Shown in pieces: positions 5,673 through 5,696 of a stretch of 5,696 nt of DNA. The stretch's first letter is position 1. Each line of letters starts with the position of its first letter. Position numbers and translations under genes: made by a program. The stretch spans positions 1 to 5,696 of the forward strand of contig JAUVVS010000161.1 in NCBI GenBank assembly GCA_030604545.1, given 5' to 3'. The notes beneath the pieces are model-generated. The model saw nothing but the letters and a program-made list of their open reading frames with translations, ran no database searches and was not told where the DNA came from. This DNA is from Deltaproteobacteria bacterium. GTDB taxonomy: Bacteria > Desulfobacterota > Desulfobacteria > Desulfobacterales > JAUVVS01.

Positions 5673-5696
5673 GAAATTTGCCGGTTTGTTTTTAAT

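Overview
The window is a complete tol-pal cell-envelope operon on the minus strand, in the order tolQ, tolR, tolA, tolB, pal, cpoB (ybgF), running from right to left. All six reading frames look intact. The DNA is AT-rich. The Pal type (long Glu/Ala-rich linker), the TonB-like short TolA and the lipoprotein-like CpoB suggest a Gram-negative (diderm) bacterium, most likely a Desulfobacterota / deltaproteobacterial lineage such as Desulfobacterales. That placement is an impression from protein style and has not been tested by a search.

Layout from right to left. Positions 5577-5696 are non-coding and hold a candidate promoter with a perfect TTGACA box, followed by a 15-bp motif that recurs elsewhere in the window. 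tolQ and tolR overlap by 4 nt (ATGA), tolR and tolA overlap by 1 nt (TGATG), and tolB starts just after tolA. pal follows tolB after about 28 nt and has a strong ribosome binding site. The 284-nt gap between pal and cpoB (1200-1483) contains a rho-independent terminator facing pal, an AU-rich hairpin and a 75-bp inverted-repeat element flanked by a 5-bp direct repeat (MITE-like). cpoB ends at 156. The leftmost 143 bases look like the end of a larger repeat or insertion element that shares its terminal 29 bp (25/29) with the MITE-like element.

How the genes work together (family knowledge): TolQ and TolR form the proton-driven inner-membrane motor. TolA transmits the force across the periplasm to TolB and the peptidoglycan-binding lipoprotein Pal, drawing the outer membrane in during division. 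CpoB links this machine to septal peptidoglycan synthesis.

No novel multi-gene system is visible. The points worth a second look are the mobile-element footprints around the operon, the terminator that may separate cpoB from the rest, and the low-complexity expansions in CpoB, Pal and TolA.
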